Both the position numbers and the translations under genes were made by a program. A model generated the notes under the pieces. The model saw only the letters and a program-made list of their open reading frames with translations. It made no database searches and was not told where the DNA came from. Below, piece by piece: positions 24,001 to 24,484 of a DNA stretch of 24,484 bases. Position 1 is the first letter of the stretch. The number at the start of each line of letters is the position of its first letter. Origin of the DNA: Candidatus Kuenenia stuttgartensis (GTDB lineage Bacteria > Planctomycetota > Planctomycetia > Isosphaerales > Isosphaeraceae); contig CAMCFM010000008.1 of NCBI GenBank assembly GCA_945874095.1, positions 1 to 24,484 on the forward strand. The letters run 5' to 3'.

Positions 24001-24367
24001 CCACCGGTTTTGGTGGAGCGGCTGGTTTAACAGCCGGAGAACTCGTGATAGGCACCACCTCAGGGGCCTTTGTAGATACCTCGGTCACGGGCTTCGCTAC
24101 GGGTGGCGTGCTTATGACTCGTGGTGCTGGCTCAACGGACTTAATGTCGGAGACAGCTTTTGCAGGTTCAGGAGCCGCAGATTCAGCGCTACCGCCAAAT
24201 TGCTTGCGAACCATTTCAATTTGATTTGATTCGAGACTGGCAAGGGGACTGGTTTTAACGGCTTCCCCTTCATTCCTCAGAAAATCAAGTATTTCTTGGC
24301 TCCTGACGTTCAGCTCTTTGGCCATCTCGTGAACGCGGGTGGACAACTCTCGCTCCTTCGTCGCCAT
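21074..24367 (-). CDS. infB: Translation initiation factor IF-2
   Basis: IF-2 is the GTPase that brings initiator tRNA to the 30S subunit. The 1097-residue protein has an N-terminal IF2_N module (about 8-55), then a Pro/Ala/Gly-rich linker to about 445 and a basic segment (450-515). A second IF2_N-like module (519-572) leads into the G domain, with G1 GHVDHGKT (606-613), DTPGHEAF (652-659) and NKVD (706-709). The beta-barrel and C-terminal fMet-tRNA-binding domains end in KIEEIRRTL. The protein is longer than E. coli IF-2 (890 residues) because of the linker. ATG 24367 gives the typical MATKERELSTRVHEMA start. The upstream gene, often nusA, is beyond the window edge. rbfA follows. Confidence 0.97.
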   Translation of the reverse strand: MATKERELSTRVHEMAKELNVRSQEILDFLRNEGEAVKTSPLASLESNQIEMVRKQFGGSAESAAPEPAKAVSDIKSVEPAPRVISTPPVAKPVTEVSTKAPEVVPITSSPAVKPAAPPKPVEPVTVRPAATGLTGPPAASRPAEFQRPPMQSAPAGPKPPLQSAPAGPRPPLQNAPAGPKPPLQRPPAPAPRPGGPSGIQSGKTPVLSTGLHRPNQPPRQPLASVAPKASAEPQAQESVEQQPAVTAAAPPAPPEPPSPFTRRDYIDPSGVRRTMPAPGVPQAPQRPPERKPSADPSLERRQMPRPTGPTPPTFRSFAPTGAPTGQGPLHRSSEQKGGGGQRPAQGQGPRPGSGSPPPPDGGGSYTRPDKKFTPDQLKAMMQSGQIGGLPGAAKPAQQPSGGRMSGSAPRMGMGAPASAPSQSVQNPSGNASAAQAPAIPIDDEEERKKAKSGAVGDRAVRRVQREKRQKDRVTSPVSVDAVLVAVDEEDSRQYRRRHKVKVPVGNQQQRKDHAEIEAPITVRSLSEAIGVKANQIMTLLFSQGIAVRINDSLPEQTALELALEFGVDLTIVHERTAEDDLLDAFVDETVEGDKRPRAPIITILGHVDHGKTSLLDKIRKSDVAAHESGGITQHIGAYQVVHNGHAITFLDTPGHEAFTSMRARGANVTDIVVLVVAADDGVMPQTLEAISHAKAADVPIIVALNKVDLPNINFNRIFGELSQHGLVPEEYGGDTLVVKTSAHTGAGIPELLENLLLIAELKEFKGNVNRPAVGTCLESQISEGRGVVATMLIQDGTLKIGDVIVCGDGYGRVRAMFNHRGEPVEEAGPSMPVEVNGLDSVPEAGEKFAVLPDLSKAREISETRKTRSREQDRSERSSVTLENLFDRMNEQRVRSLNIILKADVQGSLEALTKELDKLENTEIPIRILHRAVGGISESDVQLADASQAIIIGFRVAPEDRAMSLADDKKIDIRRYDIIYQVTDEVKKAIEGMLVPEIKETHLGRAAVRQVFKISKVGTVAGCFVTQGTIERSAKIRLLRDGREIYKGSLEALKRFKDDVKEVREGFECGIRVSNYDDLKTDDIIEAYKIEEIRRTL
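23816..23914 (-). repeat. In-frame 33-bp tandem repeat in infB linker
   Basis: Three consecutive copies encode QSAPAGPKPPL, QSAPAGPRPPL and QNAPAGPKPPL (residues 152-184), followed by a decayed fourth start (QRPPAP). The unit length is a multiple of three, so copy number could change without a frameshift. The repeat lies in the proline-rich, probably unstructured linker. Confidence 0.85.
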
Positions 24368-24484
24368 ATCTTGGTGATTTATACCGTGAAAAGGTGTGTG
24401 ATGATATCGTGACGTGATGAGTCATCGCGTTACGGACAGGGGTTGTGGGGGTGGTCGTCAGATTAATCATCCGACGACACCGTC
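24368..24484 (-). other. Upstream region of infB to window edge
   Basis: 117 bases before the infB ATG. A GGTATAAAT element lies about 18 bases upstream of the start and might be a -10. No clear ribosome binding site is present (CACCAAGAT-ATG). A 61-codon frame here is not convincing as a gene. Confidence 0.3.

Noticed and set aside
23659..24229. Several plus-strand frames opposite the infB linker
   Set aside because: They are antisense to the proline-rich repeat region of infB and show only Gly/Ala/Leu/Trp-rich low complexity.

Overview
The window most likely comes from a planctomycete (Planctomycetota). The main evidence is a Tat-exported DUF1501 protein in an operon with an amidohydrolase and a Gfo/Idh/MocA oxidoreductase, plus an unusually long, proline-rich translation initiation factor IF-2 and generally weak Shine-Dalgarno sequences. 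The family assignments are read from the translated sequence; no database search was possible. I see no insertion sequence, phage gene, CRISPR array or integration scar, so this is ordinary chromosome whose novelty lies mostly in regulation and domain architecture.

Layout, left to right. (1) Positions 1-3423, minus strand: purE, purK and a BatA/BatB-like protein with two von Willebrand A domains that runs off the left edge. These follow a tRNA-Leu(CAA) gene with its own promoter and an intrinsic terminator. (2) 3720-5053, minus strand: aroF (DAHP synthase, first step of aromatic amino-acid synthesis), preceded by a leader of about 285 nt. The leader holds a promoter, a perfect Shine-Dalgarno sequence, a 10-codon ORF with one Trp codon, and two mutually exclusive hairpins, the second being a terminator. 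This looks like a transcription attenuator. (3) 5050-6581, minus strand: a small HD-domain (p)ppGpp-hydrolase-like protein and an alpha/beta hydrolase, with a near-consensus sigma-54 promoter in front. Divergent from them (6988-10092, plus) is a sigma-54 activator that is itself a polytopic membrane protein with PDZ-like, GAF, AAA+ and Fis-type HTH parts. I read this trio as a candidate membrane-sensing sigma-54 circuit.

(4) 10077-15063, minus strand: an operon of DUF1501 protein, amidohydrolase, Gfo/Idh/MocA oxidoreductase and a DPDRR-type methyltransferase, with a recognisable promoter. (5) 15219-16343, minus strand: a DinB-like protein and an HdeD-like membrane protein. (6) 16791-19277, plus strand: an assimilatory sulfite reductase hemoprotein and a histidine phosphatase, with a perfect inverted repeat far upstream of the reductase. 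(7) 19290-20468, minus strand: an endonuclease III-like Fe-S protein with a histone-H1-like tail. (8) 20578-24367, minus strand: infB then rbfA, separated by a strong hairpin. The proline-rich part of infB contains an exact three-unit 33-bp coding repeat.

Many long antisense ORFs exist but are shadows of these genes. Several start codons were moved downstream of the longest ORF; the reasons are given in each entry.
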